64,000 bases of DNA from Glandiceps talaboti (GCF_964340395.1 NC_135555.1:12198746-12262745), one strand, 5' to 3'. Counted from the stretch's first letter, positions 26,370-39,609 are shown. The notes: generated by a model not told the origin, from the letters alone. Numbers and translations are program-made.

Positions 26370-28810
26370 ATTTTGACAGAGGGTATGTGACACAAACATG
26401 TACATGGCCAATTCAACTTGACAGTTACATCACTGATAGGATCAAAAGGGAAGACTAATATGCATTTTCTGTCAAGTTTCGTGGCAACCTAATACTTGAC
26501 ATAGTCGTAACATGTCATATTTGACATGGTCAAATAGTGGGGTCAAGGGAAGTAGACACCATTCTCAATGAAACATTACTACATATACTGTCAATATTAG
26601 TAATATAAATGTTCCCACAACAGTAATTTGCAGAAAGGAGAAAACTTGACATGCTCTTAGGACAATGTGATAGGAATGATGTTTAATTTTGTCATTGGAA
26701 ATTTTGAATTTCTATTTCTGTCTATCAGGTTGTAAAAAGAAATTTACAGTTGTAATATTATAACAAGTGGTCAGTTATTCTGATTTTTCAAAATTTAGGA
26801 TTACCGATTACAATCTAGCCTTGAAATCTCAGAAAGTACTATTAATAGAACCTCCAGAGACGTACGTCATATTATACATCGTACTTCTCACTCCGATAAT
26901 AACCAACTTTCCATTCCCAAAACACAAAATCAGGTGCTTCACAACTCTCCTGAAGAAATGGCAAGAAAACCCCAAAATTGCTTTGAATAAGACTGGCCAT
27001 AGACACTAAAAGAAGGAAGAAGAACTCCATTCTATTGTCGATGGTTACATTTACTATCATTACCACCCACACTTTCTGGCTATGAATGCTCTCCAAAGCT
27101 TTTCCTCGCTGAGCTTCACTAAATTTCAATACTATTCTAACTTTTAACATTTTCAGAAAAATGTATGGAAAATGTACAGTAGCTTTTTAAAATCAAACAT
27201 GTAATCTCTTCCCATAGTGAATGATACTACTTGAAATCCATGCCTAGTATAAATCTGGACCTTTATCAAAAGTTAAGATGAACTGTTTCCAGTGAAATAT
27301 ATACATACTGGTGCACAATCAGATATATCTTACCTATTGTAATAGATAAAGTTCAAAGTAGGCATTGGAAAGGTAAACTTTGACCTTTTGCAAATAGTGA
27401 TATATATATTTTTTTTACATTACTCAAGTTATGTTTATCTTAAAAAGACACAGAAAAAGGCATATCAGTGAAGGCATCATAATGAAGTTCATAAAATTAC
27501 AACTATATATACAGATACATGCATTATACATTGTGTAATTACTTCACAGAAAAAGAGTTTGTGAAAACTTGGCCAGTATGTAGAAAAACCCATATACATT
27601 AGCTGTGCAGACAGGCATAACCTGCGTGTGAGTCAGTACTGCTGTAATCATCAAGTGGCCTATATCATTAAGGAACGTTCATTATATACAAAAACACTAC
27701 ACAAAAATTTTGAAGAACACCCCCCCCCCCCCCCCCCCACGATCACAAGTACATGGTAATATTTCAAAATACACCATTGAGTTGCTAGTGTCTGTCAAAA
27801 GATGAAAAACATGAAAATAATTACAGTGTGCTGATTATGTTTATGAATGTTGGATTTGAAATCATAAAATCAAAATGAATTTTCATAACTAATATTTTGA
27901 CTTGTAGTCCCTGGTATGAGCAATTTCACAGAACTACACACAGAAAAGGCAAATTAGAAAATAAACTTTAAACTTCAAACATGACAATTGTACACAATAA
28001 AATAAAAATACAATGCAGAAAAAACAAAATTCTCATCATACACACATTTCTGTACTATAGGAGTAATGTTGAAATATGTAAATATATATATCTAATGTAT
28101 GCACACATACATAACCAATCATTGGGAAAGGAATGAATGCACTGATTTGTATTACTGAAAAATTAGGTCAAGGATAAACACAAACAAACAAACAAACAAA
28201 CAAACAAACAAACAAACAAACAAAACAGACACTAGTAAACAGTAGTCCATATATATTGTATGGATGTACATAACCAAGCATAGGGAAGGAAGAAAATGAA
28301 GGGATTTGCAATACTGCTAAACCAGACCAAGGATAAGCTCAAACAAACAAAACTAAACAAATATTGACAACAGCATGAGTCAATATTCAAATTAAAATAA
28401 TGGATTTTAGCTATTTCAATAACTCTACTTGGACAGTGTCTGCGTGTGAAAATACACGATCCCTTCTATGTTAGAACTCAAATCTGTTTCGTCTCTCATA
28501 TTTCATATTTCTGTGTCCTGGACCCATAAAATATTGCTGAAATATCATTCACATAATTATAACACTTTTGGACATTTAAAAAACTTTTTCAGGAAAGGAA
28601 CATTTTTGTCTTTACTAAAAATTCCAAAATACTGCTAGAGTCATGACAATTCAGTAACAATTGGTTGTGTGGTACTAACTTGCTTTGTTCAAATATTCAA
28701 AATACAAAATAACAGCATGAAGGTGACCGAACTATTGAAAAGAGACCGCCCTAATTTTGTGAATGAGTTGTACGTGCCATACAGATGACAACAATACACC
28801 TTCTTCTTGG
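26370..28810. other. No gene recognised
   Basis: AT-rich. A 63-codon frame preceded by TTTAG (26799-26990, plus) looks like a possible terminal exon but a second frame over the same bases is also open. Poly-C at 27720-27738 and a (CAAA)n tract at 28181-28224. Confidence 0.4.
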
Positions 28811-28814
28811 AAAT

Positions 28815-28952
28815 CTACACATTCTTGAGAATTAAACTTTGTTCGAGGTCAGAGGCGTGTTCGAGGAATGCCCTACTGGTGTCAGCTACGAAGCAGTATG
28901 TTTTGCTTTCTGTCTGTGGATTAGTTGACACCTGGTTCATAATATTATGCAG
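28815..28952 (-). CDS. Possible terminal coding exon, unrecognised protein
   Basis: A minus-strand frame of 45 codons ends in TAG at 28817-28815 and follows an acceptor-like CCACAGACAG (AG at 28954-28953). The product is polar and helical in character (for example YCFVADTSRAFLEHASDLEQ), while the opposite strand reads as a Cys- and Leu-rich frame, the usual look of an antisense shadow. There is no stop between the acceptor and the TAG. The length is not significant by itself, no upstream exon was found between here and 32.3 kb, and no family was recognised. It could be the end of a separate gene between the DUSP22-like and IRF-like genes, or chance. Confidence 0.25.
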   Translation of the reverse strand: MHNIMNQVSTNPQTESKTYCFVADTSRAFLEHASDLEQSLILKNV

Positions 28953-28999
28953 CTGTCTGTGGCTATATAGAGGCATGTATCAAGAAAGACATTTGGAGT

Positions 29000-30700
29000 G
29001 ACAACATACGCATTTAGAGTGATAACACTTTGATAGTGATACACACTGTATATAGCTTGCAACAGTGAACAACAATATAATGTAATGTTGAATTACAGCT
29101 CTATTTTCTAACAAGACAGTTTAAAATTTGCTATTTCAACACTAATTCCATATTTTAAACTTTGCCCCTAAATATCCTAACAGATTAGAAAAGGTCATGA
29201 AAAGGCTAACTGAAAATATTCAAAAGTTGAAGGTTTGTTTGAATTTCTTTCTGTCTTTCTGCATTCTTGAATTAATTTTAAACCACTTGACTGATCAGTC
29301 ATTTTAACAGGAATGAGTAAGATAATTATTAGAAAGTCAACAAACAAAAAATTAAACAAAAAAAGCGACTTGCATGTAAACCACACTAGAACCAAATTTT
29401 TAACGAGAGATTTGTCAAAACTATTTTATGGAGACATAAAACCTAAGATGGTGATTCAAAATAGAACACACTGACCAGATTGTGATGTTAAACCAGTTGT
29501 AATTATAGTGGGTGTACTTGTACTTTCTAAGAATTAACTTCCCCATATAAGCTTACAAAGTTATGAACCTGCTTAGAAGAAATATGCACATCACCCTAAA
29601 TCTGAAGTCTCAAATAAGAGCGGTAGAGGGTCAAAGAACAGAACGGCAGTTAAGATGTTGGAAGAACAAATACATGGGGCAACAATGTGATATGTTGTTC
29701 GCTGAATATATATAAAGTACACGCACTTATATTTTTCTTTCAAGCAGACTTCCCCTAGTTGCCCTAGCTAAGATACAAACAACAACTGCTTTGTTATTGG
29801 AATTTTGATTGTGAATAACACAGTATTCAAACTTCCCTTTTTTTGTCAATAGTCCCTGAAGTAACCTGTGGAATTATAGTATAACTGTATATATCATGAC
29901 CTTCCATGTACAAAAGTTTGGATGCAAAATTTCAATTTAAAATCGTATTAAGACGAAGACTTGATTGAAAGATTTTCATTTCATGATAAAAAAAGTAAAG
30001 CTTGTTATCTGAATGAAAAAACCCTTTAAGAATTCCTTGCACAGACATTCTCTTTTTCTTTGACTGATGGTAAACAATTTGAAGTGTGTCTAGAGTAAAT
30101 GACCCTCGTTAGGGTGGCTCTCGTTAAATATTCAAGTATGGTATAACATTAACCACACTGATTGAAGAATTTAAAAAATCGAGGTCTCAGTGGTTAAAAA
30201 ATAAAAATAGCTAAAATAAAGGAATTCCCCAGTAGCCTTAAAACCTAGTGCATTAGGACTGCATGAGATTCCTAGCTGGTACATTTGTGCACCAGTGTTA
30301 ACTGACTGATATACTGACTTGACCTTTGAACTTCGACCTATGACATCTCGACATAGGAAAATTACAGAACTTTAAATAATTCAAAAGAACTAAGACCATT
30401 GCATCAAAATTGTACTGTTGGGTAGCAACAAGTGAATTCTTGCATTTTGTATTTTTTACCCCTCGCATTTTTATTCTACTATAGCTGATTATTAAAAGAA
30501 AATGACAATATGGACAAAATACCTTGTTTTGTTTGGGCATCAATAAATGCAAATAGTACCCTGTTGCAGATGAAAATAAAATGTTTGCGTATTCTTAAAT
30601 TTAAAACTTGCAAATATATAAATGGAAAAAAACAGTAACTTCATATAAAATAGTTTACCTCTCATAAATCTAGCTATACATGTAAGGTTTGTAGAAATGA
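29000..30700. other. No gene recognised
   Basis: AT-rich. A 50-codon plus-strand frame (29563-29715) and several minus-strand frames are open but have no homology, and both strands are comparably open. Confidence 0.45.
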
Positions 30701-30714
30701 TGATATTATCAAAA

Positions 30715-31145
30715 ATTTAAAAAAAATGTTTGTTTCCGATAACATGACTTCAGAAAATAGGGTAGGTAGGTCAGGATTTTATTTCATTTTACATTTCATT
30801 TTTTTTAAAAATTACGTCGACCCAAAGACAAGATACTCGTTGGTCACAATACTTCCATAACAGTTGATGAGGTGTAGAAGTAAATGAAGACAATTATGTG
30901 ATTCAGAAGTAGACAAACACAATATGGAGACTGTGCTGTTATAGGCTGAAATGACATCATTTCTCTCTGGAATGTGATTTTACAAAAAGTAACCAACGAT
31001 ACTTTGACAAGAAAATTTACAGGGAAATAGAAGTAAATTGTCATAATTTTACCTTTTTGCATGTAAAAAATGTTTAAGGTTGTTTAATTAAACTAGAGTT
31101 CGTCTGGTTATCGGAAACACACTATTTTTTTTTTATTTGGCCTAA
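30715..31145 (-). mobile_element. MITE-like element, family G, copy 1
   Basis: Ends carry inverted repeats: TGTTTGTTTCCGATAACATGAC at the left and, as reverse complement, TTATCGGAAACACACTATTT at the right. Inner sequence CAAGATACTCGTTGGTCAC is matched in inverse orientation by the second copy at 61143-61605. No coding capacity. Confidence 0.65.
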
Positions 31146-31702
31146 CTGATCGCAGTTTTGTGATTCAGTTTATCATTTCTACAGGCCTAAATTGCAAACA
31201 GCTAGGTTTGTTCTAGGTATACCCAACAACGTACTATACACCATGCAGGGAGTAAGCTAGCCAATATTCTGTTTCAAAATAAATAATTCAGTGGGCAAAA
31301 AAAGCTGAGAAATGTATTATTTTTTCAATTTTCATCTTTTCATAATTTCAATAATTAGTAAGCATTACTGAAATATGACAAAAATTCTATATTTATATAT
31401 AAGCATCTTGGGTTTAACATTTTAAAAGAAATTTCAACGTGATTTTAAAAAGAATTATATTTAATTTATAATTATGTACAAGGAATTTGAAATCAATAAA
31501 TCCAAACAATAAATTCATATAGTGATCAATATTCATCACATGATGAATTATCATGTTTTAGTGTCTAGAAAGACAAATTTAATTTAGATTTGAAACAAAT
31601 GCACAATTTTCATTCATTTATGCCCAATGCTTGTTCGTAAAAAAAAAAAGTCTATTAAAGGTGCCTAAATGTATCATATACGACTACGGAAAGCAAGCTG
31701 TC

Positions 31703-31985
31703 AGCAAACTAAGATAGACACAAACTAAAACTTTTGTTATTGTATGTGGTAGATTACACAAATGGGTGATAGTATGATGCCGCTGTCTGGGTTATGTGTT
31801 TATAATCACCCTGTAATCAAGAAAGAGTTAATACTGAATGAGGTTGAATGTGCGACCACTTGAGAAAAACTTGCGATCAGTACCGCTGCCCTATTCAATT
31901 TGAGACTGTAATTACATCATTCAATGTCTATTGTCAACTTATATCAACATGTTCTTTCATAGTTTTTGTTTGTGTCTGTGTTTAA
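31703..31985 (-). mobile_element. MITE-like element, family D, copy 2
   Basis: Inverse-orientation match, block for block, to 42574-42868, including ACATGTTGATATAAG, GATGTAATTACA, AACCTCATT and CTTGATTACAGG. The last block makes an exon-like acceptor on the minus strand, but its presence in both copies shows it belongs to the repeat. Confidence 0.75.
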
Positions 31986-32431
31986 TAGCCAGCTACTAGT
32001 GATAGTTTCATCATTTGTGTCTGTGTTAGTTAGCTACGAGCTCATAATTTCATAGTTTTAGTTTGTGTCTGATTTAGCTAGCTACTAGCTGATAGTTGAC
32101 TTGTTGTCATCATGTGCATATAAATTACAATGTGATATTTCCTTGAATCAGACAATTTCCTTGTTCTCAGATTACCAAAATGACAATGCTATCACTTAAA
32201 AGTTTCAGGATAGATTATGAGTGTCAACTTAAGGACACCCCTATTCAATGTCCTCATCCTAGCTGTCATCTTCGCATATCTAATAACATCATCTGTATAA
32301 ACAACACACATAAATAAAATACGATGACAGAAAATAGTCACAAAAAACCCCAAAAAAACTTACAGAATGTTATATTTCCCTCCTGAATGTGAAGATGCTT
32401 GACATGTGTAATGTTGGTTGATAACAGGACG

Positions 32432-32617
32432 CTATTGTTGTGACTCATCAGTTTTTGGTTGACTTTTTTGAAGTCTATCTCTGTAAGCATTGTGAGGCAG
32501 TGGATACAAATCTTTTTCAATGCCAGTTTTAGTTTGGTATATCTCAAGTAGTTCTTTTACCAATGCTACATCATCATAAGGACTGTTTGGATATTTCTCC
32601 CTCAGACGCTTCCTTTC
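32432..32617 (-). CDS. DUSP22-like: DUSP22-type dual-specificity phosphatase, last coding exon (C-terminal tail)
   Basis: The exon starts after a textbook acceptor (pyrimidine tract ending TTCACTTCAG, exon base 32617) in phase 0. It encodes 61 residues and stops at TAG 32434-32432. It joins in frame to the exon ending at 43134. The beginning, ERKRLREKYPNSPYDD, lines up with the YRQWLKEEYGESPLQD region that follows the catalytic domain in human DUSP22. The rest (LVKELLEIYQTKTG, then a Pro/Tyr segment and a Gln/Ser-rich end) is a helical linker and polar tail with no recognised domain. The tail is longer than in one human isoform and unrelated to the other, as expected for a fast-evolving end. 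A strong donor-like GTAAGT follows the stop at 32363-32358, so a 3'-UTR intron is possible. Confidence 0.9.
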   Translation of the reverse strand, partial: ERKRLREKYPNSPYDDVALVKELLEIYQTKTGIEKDLYPLPHNAYRDRLQKSQPKTDESQQ

Positions 32618-33079
32618 CTGAAGTGAAAAAAAAACAAAACCCAACAACTGAGTTATGGCTGCAAGTTTATGAAAATTGCCAATTCAGACCATTTCATATT
32701 CATTCAACAATGAAGAAATACAGGCAAGGTATATTTATTAGCTAATTACATAGTTACAAATACTAACAATACATAGCTAGGAATCCACAGGTAAATTACA
32801 GGACATGCCTGTAACAGCTATGCCCGGGCCGTATAGATCTGTAATAGCATATGAGCAATAACTTATGTAAAGGGTCTGTAAATTTGGTAAGATTTCACAG
32901 CGGTATTCACAGACATGTAACAGGGCTGTTAGCACAGGCACATGTACAGATGTGTAATTTCTGACTGTATACATTGCTGAGATCACGACTGGGACATGCA
33001 CACATGGATCATTGTATTCACAGATGTGTGTACAAGCTCTGTTACAGGGTTTGAATATTTGGTCAGATTACATTGTGAT

Positions 33080-33670
33080 GAAATCAGACCTGTGAACATA
33101 CCTGTGTATACATCCATACACATGTATACAGTAATGTATACAGTCAATGTACCTACATGTATTGTCACATGTAGAAAAGAAAGACAATGACATGCCTGTA
33201 TACACATCACTGTATCAGCAGTGTACCTACAGCAATAATGTTGTATACAGTCAATGCATATACATGTATTGTCATATGTATGAAGACACCCTGTGACATG
33301 CCTGTACACACATCACTGTATCAGCAGTGTGTCTACAGCAATAATGTTGTATACAGTCAATGCATATATATGTATTGTCACATGTAGAAAAGACAGACAC
33401 TGTGACATGCCTGTACACACATCACTGTATCAGCAGTGTGCCTACAGCAATAATGTTGTATACAGTCAATGCATATATATGTATTGTCACATGTAGAAAA
33501 GACAGACACTGTGACATGCCTGTACACACATCACTGTATCAGCAGTGTGCCTACAGCAATGTATACAGTCAATGTACATACAGGTACTGTCACATGTGCA
33601 AAAGACAGACACTGTGACATGCCTGTTATGTATACACATCACTGTATCAGCAGTGTGCCTAGCAATGTAA
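33080..33670. repeat. Minisatellite, period 105-109 bp, about five units
   Basis: Units start with GACATGCCTGTAYACACATC at about 33189, 33295, 33403, 33512 and 33617, each with CACTGTATCAGCAGTGT and TGTATACAGTCAATG. A more diverged unit precedes them from about 33080. Open frames across it are repeat translations whose frame shifts with unit length. Confidence 0.93.
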
Positions 33671-34789
33671 ACAGAAATGAAGTCACATCGCTGTTGACTG
33701 GCCTGTGGCTACAAATCTGTTATGACCCTGTGCCACCTTTGCTATTACAGACCTGTACTACAGGAATGACACAGCGTGACAGCACAGGACCTGTTACAGG
33801 GGTGAATTTTATGTGGTATGTACCAACTGTGGTCAGGGTTGGAATCCTGGCCAGGGTGTAATTAAATTTCCCATGCTGTAGGCAAGAGGAGTATCATTCA
33901 GTTTGACTCTACTGTGTATTCCAGTTTCCTCTTGCATTAACACCTGAACCCATGAGGGTTGGTCCTCGCTGTCTTCTTGGGAGACAAGTTTCTAAAAACT
34001 TAAAGAACTATCCTATACATATAAAAGATAATTAACCAAGCAGCCACATCTGATATCTTGAGATATGTACATCAATTTTTCTTGTCAAGAAACTATGCAT
34101 GATGAGGACTAGTTGAGTATTTGACAAACAATATATTATATATGCTACTCTTTGCAATTGAAATATGAGAACAAAGAACCCTACTTTCACTTTTAATTTT
34201 TAGAATCAGGTAACCTTCACTACAACATGCATTAGATGATAGTGTGTCCCCTATTTGATTTGCCAACCTTGGTCTACTTATTTGATGTGACTTCAGTCAT
34301 AAAAGATGCTGTTTGAGTTTTGTTTGAATCAGTGCTGGTTCAATTGTGCCTACACACTGAGGTGATCAATATTTTCCAACAATACAGACAACGAAATGGG
34401 CACACCTCATTTCACTTCAGTGATTTTCAATTGATTTTTCAAAAAGGACAATGCTGACCAACAACTTTCATTCCATGATATAAAGGAGACACAAATAATG
34501 CAGAAATAATAATGATGATGAAGAAAAGATTTGGTGTTGCAATAATGATTAACTTTCGATCAATCCCGATCAGGTGTTTGAAAGCCAGTCTTAAAACTTG
34601 TAAACTTTAAACTTTATAACTTACAGTATAGTCTTTGTCTGTGGGGTACAGGTAGAGATTTATTGTGGGACAACAGTCATAGCTGCAGGTTGCCATGAAT
34701 GGTATTTGTATGAGTAATACAAGGTATATCAGCATTCATATGTTCCCACTTATACTACTTAGAACTGTTAGATGCCAGCTAAGACATTT

Positions 34790-34985
34790 TTTCAATGAAT
34801 TCTTGGTACCTGAAATAGAACTACCTGTAGGCATGTCATGGTATTTGATGTCTTCCCTTGGTACACCTACTGACTTTTGTTCTACACACTACACATAAAT
34901 TATTTTAGACAGACGTGAGAATAAGTCAACCTTCCTATTTTGGCTCTCTAGCATGAGGTAAAATACTATTGCAGGTGAGCTAAAG
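34790..34985 (-). repeat. Dispersed repeat family H, copy 1
   Basis: Reverse complement matches 59068-59262 over about 190 bp, including TTCTATTTCAGGTACCAAGAATT and TTTTACCTCATGCTAGAG blocks. Non-coding. Confidence 0.7.
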
Positions 34986-35974
34986 AGTCTAAAATGGGGT
35001 CTACTCTACAGTAGTTTTGATTCTACTTGGTCTAAAATCCTATAGCAAATCATACCATTGCCATTTTAATTAATTGTTCCTAAAATGTTATCCCCGAAGG
35101 AAAAATACGGGTCTACAAAGTGCAAGATACATTTTGCAATCCTCTACATGTATTTCCTTAATATAGAATTACTGGAAATGTATTTTGGTCTGTAATGTGA
35201 GACCTGTACGGTATAAAATGGGTATTGACTTTTGGTCAAAACTGGTCTAAAAATGGTGCCTGGAGTTGGTAGTATTTCATGGCCACAGGTACCCCAGACG
35301 TCACTCACATTTTCCTCAACTGAATAAAGCAATATATTGGGTAATAATTAATATGTATATACTTTTTCAATTCATTCAAAAAGATCATAAAAAGTTGTAA
35401 ATTCTACCCAACACGTGTCCTCTATTTTTATCATCAAACAGCAGACTGACTTGGAGGGGTGTCATAAATCTGTATTTTTTTACTTCGTCTCTGCCATATG
35501 AGATTGTACTTTCATTATCATCCTTACAGCTGTCGCCATAATATTAATAAGTGAGAAACCAAGCCAGAAGTATTGCACACAATACTGTGCAGAAACACCA
35601 ATCTTGAACTCAAGTTTGCTAGGTAATTTGCTGATCAAATAATTTTGGTCTCCTATTGCCAAAATAGCGAGATACTCAGCTATCAGTACAGCGAGGCGGT
35701 ATAACACTTGTTGCACTGTAAACTACTTTACATGGAGTTGTGTATGTCCTAGTAATGCAAACTTTATGCTACTTCATGGCAAAACTTTGAAAACAATTTA
35801 AAAGATCTGATGTGCATCTCTCAGTATGTAATGTACAATAACTACAATTGATGGTTTCAGATTGTCTGAAAGAAATTGTCCAAGTCTGTTTCTTAGGGAT
35901 TACCACATCCTATCATATCATATGTACCTCTGTTGAACTCTCAAACATTTGATAAACATGGACACAGAGTGTGC

Positions 35975-36250
35975 CTAGACTTTGCTAGTCTGTGTCTAGA
36001 CTCTGCTAGTCTGTCTCTAGACTCTGCTAGTCTGTGTCTAGACTCTGCTAGTCTGTGTCTAGACTTTGCTAGTCTGTCTCTAGACTTTGCTAGTCTGTGT
36101 CTAGACTTTGCTAGTCTCTCTCTAGACTTTGCTAGTCTGTGTCTAGACTTTGCTAGTCTGTCTGGACTTTGCTAGTCTGTCTAGACTGTGTCTAGACTTT
36201 GGTAGTCTGTGTATGGACTTTGCTAGTCTGTGTCTAGACTCTGCTAACTA
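35975..36250. repeat. 21-bp minisatellite
   Basis: About 12 copies of a 21-bp unit of the type CTAGACTTTGCTAGTCTGTGT with a few substitutions and one shorter unit. Since 21 is divisible by three, one frame stays open for about 80 codons as a seven-residue repeat. There is no start, splice or homology evidence that this is translated. Confidence 0.95.
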
Positions 36251-37097
36251 GCTTGATAATGTCATTTACAGGCAAGTCTCTGCGTAAGTCAAAACGCAAT
36301 CACTTGTCAAAACAGTCAGTCAAAACAGAATTTCAAAAATTCATTTGAATGAAACCACATACTTCAGATTCTTATAGTCATAAATCAACCACTTAATCAA
36401 AGAATAATTATGTTGCTATAAGTAGGAATGAAAATATGTAACAGTTAAAACAATATTATAGAAAGTCAACTCATTTTCATACATATCATCTCTTTAACAG
36501 TTTTATCTATACTTAATGGTTTTTATTTGGTGACAAATATACTTATGGGAGATGAAGGTCTCCTATATACAGCATCTGGTAAATGTATCATTATTAGCAA
36601 TCAGGAAATCTTCATGGGAGTTACAGAGTTCTCTTTTAACAATTAACACATAAAAAGTATAAAAAAAGAAGAAGGACTTCTGTAATTTTTAAAGATACAC
36701 ACATGTGTGATTTTTAACTCTCATATCTAATTTGTATGACATATGCCTGGTAAAGATATTACTATTATTCTTTTCAAAGAAATCTTACCTTTGCAAGTAG
36801 GAATTTATTCAGTATTCATCCGAGTATGGATATCATAAATCATAGCCTTTTGCATTTCAGACACTTAACTTGTGGTCAAGATTCTTTGTTTTATACTGAT
36901 AAGTTCATGTGACACACACACACGTGCCTCTATCATAATTATCGTAAATAACGTTCTGAGAAATGTTAGCTATCCACACTGAAATCTCTTTAGTTTTGAC
37001 ATATAAAAATGACAAATATGACAGACTTCTGCATTTCTTAAGATTTGTGATTAGAAATTTACTTGGGAAAGATTAAAGTGTGTCACATCTCTGACAC

Positions 37098-37400
37098 GTG
37101 ATATCTGACAATTCTCTTCTAAGAACTGTCCACGCAGACTGTTTTTTTACTTGTAGTGGCAATCAACATATAGAACACAACTCAAAGAATTGTCATTTTC
37201 TACACATTTCTGTTGATCACTGTAACAAGACCAGCCACAATGTGTCCTGGAATAACACCAAGGTTCTACCCAGAGAACGTGACGAGTTAAAATGTCACGT
37301 AAAGGAAGCCATCTACACCAGACAAAGGAAGTCATGAACAGGGACCTGAAGGACACCAACTATCATCAATTTACAGACATATCATTCCATCAGTTTCAGA
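37098..37400 (+). pseudogene. Penelope-like retroelement fragment, GIY-YIG endonuclease C-terminal part
   Basis: The plus-strand frame reads DHCNKTSHNVSWNNTKVLPR and then VKEAIYTRQRKS before a stop at 37335-37337. A frame change at that point gives MNRDLKDTNYH. This matches the end of the GIY-YIG domain of Penelope-type retroelements (pattern H...W.N.KVL.RE...R..VKEAIYIR...P.(L/M)NRD). The reverse transcriptase is not present nearby, so this is a decayed fragment with a frameshift. About 100 bp downstream, GACTGATCAAAACGTCGC resembles the untranslated end of such elements. Confidence 0.6.
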
Positions 37401-39527
37401 GAAACATTAATCATAATTAAATCATTGTGTGATCAAGGTTCGAAGTAGACTGATCAAAACGTCGCATTCCAATTTTCCATTTCAAAATAACTATATTGTA
37501 CTGTCCTATTGATTCTTGGAATCATGAACAACAACATATCCTCCACTGGGAAAAAACGTATACTTGGATGATTATTGAGTCTGATTTTGAAAGGCAAAAT
37601 ATTTGTATTACCGGAGGTATGTCATTATCACCAATGTTCCTTGTCACATCAATATACTCAAATCTTTTTTAGTTATGATTAATATATAAAAAGTGTAAAA
37701 AGCATAGTACATTCTTTAAAGCCTTAAGTTTGAATCCCACATTTCAGTATTAGCACAACCTTAAGTATGGAATTGAACTTTTGAATACCTCCATTAATGA
37801 GTTTTGTACTAATGCAAGTTCTTTCATGTCATGTAAACCATAGAATATTATGTGGTTTGAAAAGAGTCGATAAGGGTTCACTGGTCGATATATATACCTG
37901 GAAGGTGAAATTTGCATATATGTCATGAAAATAATGGGTAAGCGTGAGCGAGGTCATTATTTACAGCACATGTACAAATTACGGCAGAATGTTGCAGAGG
38001 TTTGCACATTAACCCATATTACAGGCCAGTGTGAGGGGATATGTTGTAAAAATATAGCATACTTTTTTAGCCGATCAAAACACATGTCTCATGTTACGCA
38101 TATTATACAGAAATCTTCTTAGTAATCAAAAAAGTGCAAGATGTACGCACTTCTTAAATTTTAAGGATTTGCAATGAAAAAATCACTTTTGAAAGATAAC
38201 TCTCAGATCTGTTTCTTTATGGTTCTACCACATGTGCCTGTTTTTAGAGGTATCACCGTAAATGTTTTCTACGAAATCTGAAACCCAAACTCTTTCACAT
38301 ACAACTCCCTTGGCAATCATGGCATAAAAAGTATCATAAATTATTATAACTACAATTTGGAACGTTTTCGTGATATCTATCAGGATGTCTCCACTTGGGA
38401 CGATACCTATTTCTGCTTTTTTCAAAGTTTCTGTGTATCAAATACCAGCTACAATCCAAGTATCGTTCCTTGAAAATTTTCAGAAAATATGTACAGCTCA
38501 GACTGAAGTCTCTTTAGTATTCTTAGTACATAAAAAGTTCCAACGCATGTTATGTATATATGCATAGACTTCTGCATTTTTTCAGAAAATGAAAGTTGTC
38601 AAACTTTGGTCATGTTGAGTTAAATTCACTCTTAACTCAGGTCAATGGCTAAATATCTACATATGGTGCTTGTGCAGAAATAAAGCCTCGAAAGTGACAA
38701 TTTATCACAGAGTTGTTGGTGAGGTGACAGTCTTAAGTGTGTTTATCTCTGTACTAAAACAGAAAGCATGCGGAAAGTAAACTTGAGTTTTATGTTTGTA
38801 CTTAGAATTAAACTCAGACATTGCAGCTGTTTAAAGTAAGGTTAAATATATATATTATATACCAAATCACTGAAAAACTTACAGAACCGATACTTTCATT
38901 AAAATTTTACAACTCTAAAATTAATTGCGTTTCTGTGAAATTTGGACATGTCAGTGAATGAAAGGAAACAGAAGGATAGAAGAAATTCATAAAATCTACA
39001 GATAGTGTGCTTTACTGTTCTCTTAATTTTCTTTCCTTCCTGCTTTTCCCTATTACTCTCCACCTTCACCAGCGTATGTTTCTGTGATGGACGTTCAAGA
39101 TAAATATCCCTACCAGTCTGTGTGTATAAATGTTTCATTTGATGATTACAATACATATGTAGTTAATATATATATATATGACTAAATAGCTGGAAACTTG
39201 TAGATTTGAGATTTTACTAAACTATAATACATGCAAAGTACTTATAAAAAAATGTACTTTTTTACTCAAAAGAAAATGTCATAGTTACGCAGGATATGAA
39301 AGCATATTCATAAACTTGGGGTTCTGGAGAGTCATTTCATGATTTTTAAATCATATATATTATATGTGACTGCCAAGATATATCACGATGTGGGACATAT
39401 GCCTTATTCATTCATGTGTTCCTCATCCATGTTCAGTGGAGGTTCTTGCTATGGACATGAAATTGTCTAATGAAGTCACTTGTATGTGAAAATGCAACAA
39501 AAAACAAACAAAACGTACATACACAAC

Positions 39528-39578
39528 ACATACAGAGACATAGACACAGACATAGACACAAACTCAGACACACACCAC

Positions 39579-39609
<31 letters not shown>

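Noticed and set aside
26799-26990. Possible 63-codon terminal exon on plus after TTTAG
   Set aside because: A second frame is open over the same bases and neither product is recognisable.
29563-29715. 50-codon plus-strand open frame with an acceptor-like site upstream
   Set aside because: The minus strand is equally open over the same interval; chance is the simplest reading.
31765-31870. Minus-strand exon with a strong acceptor and a 17-codon tail, and a 36-codon plus-strand frame
   Set aside because: The same sequence, acceptor included, occurs in the MITE family D copy at 42.6 kb.
33187-33861. CRISPR-like array or repeat protein at the 33 kb minisatellite
   Set aside because: The units are contiguous tandem copies without unique spacers, the host is an animal, and the frame shifts between units.
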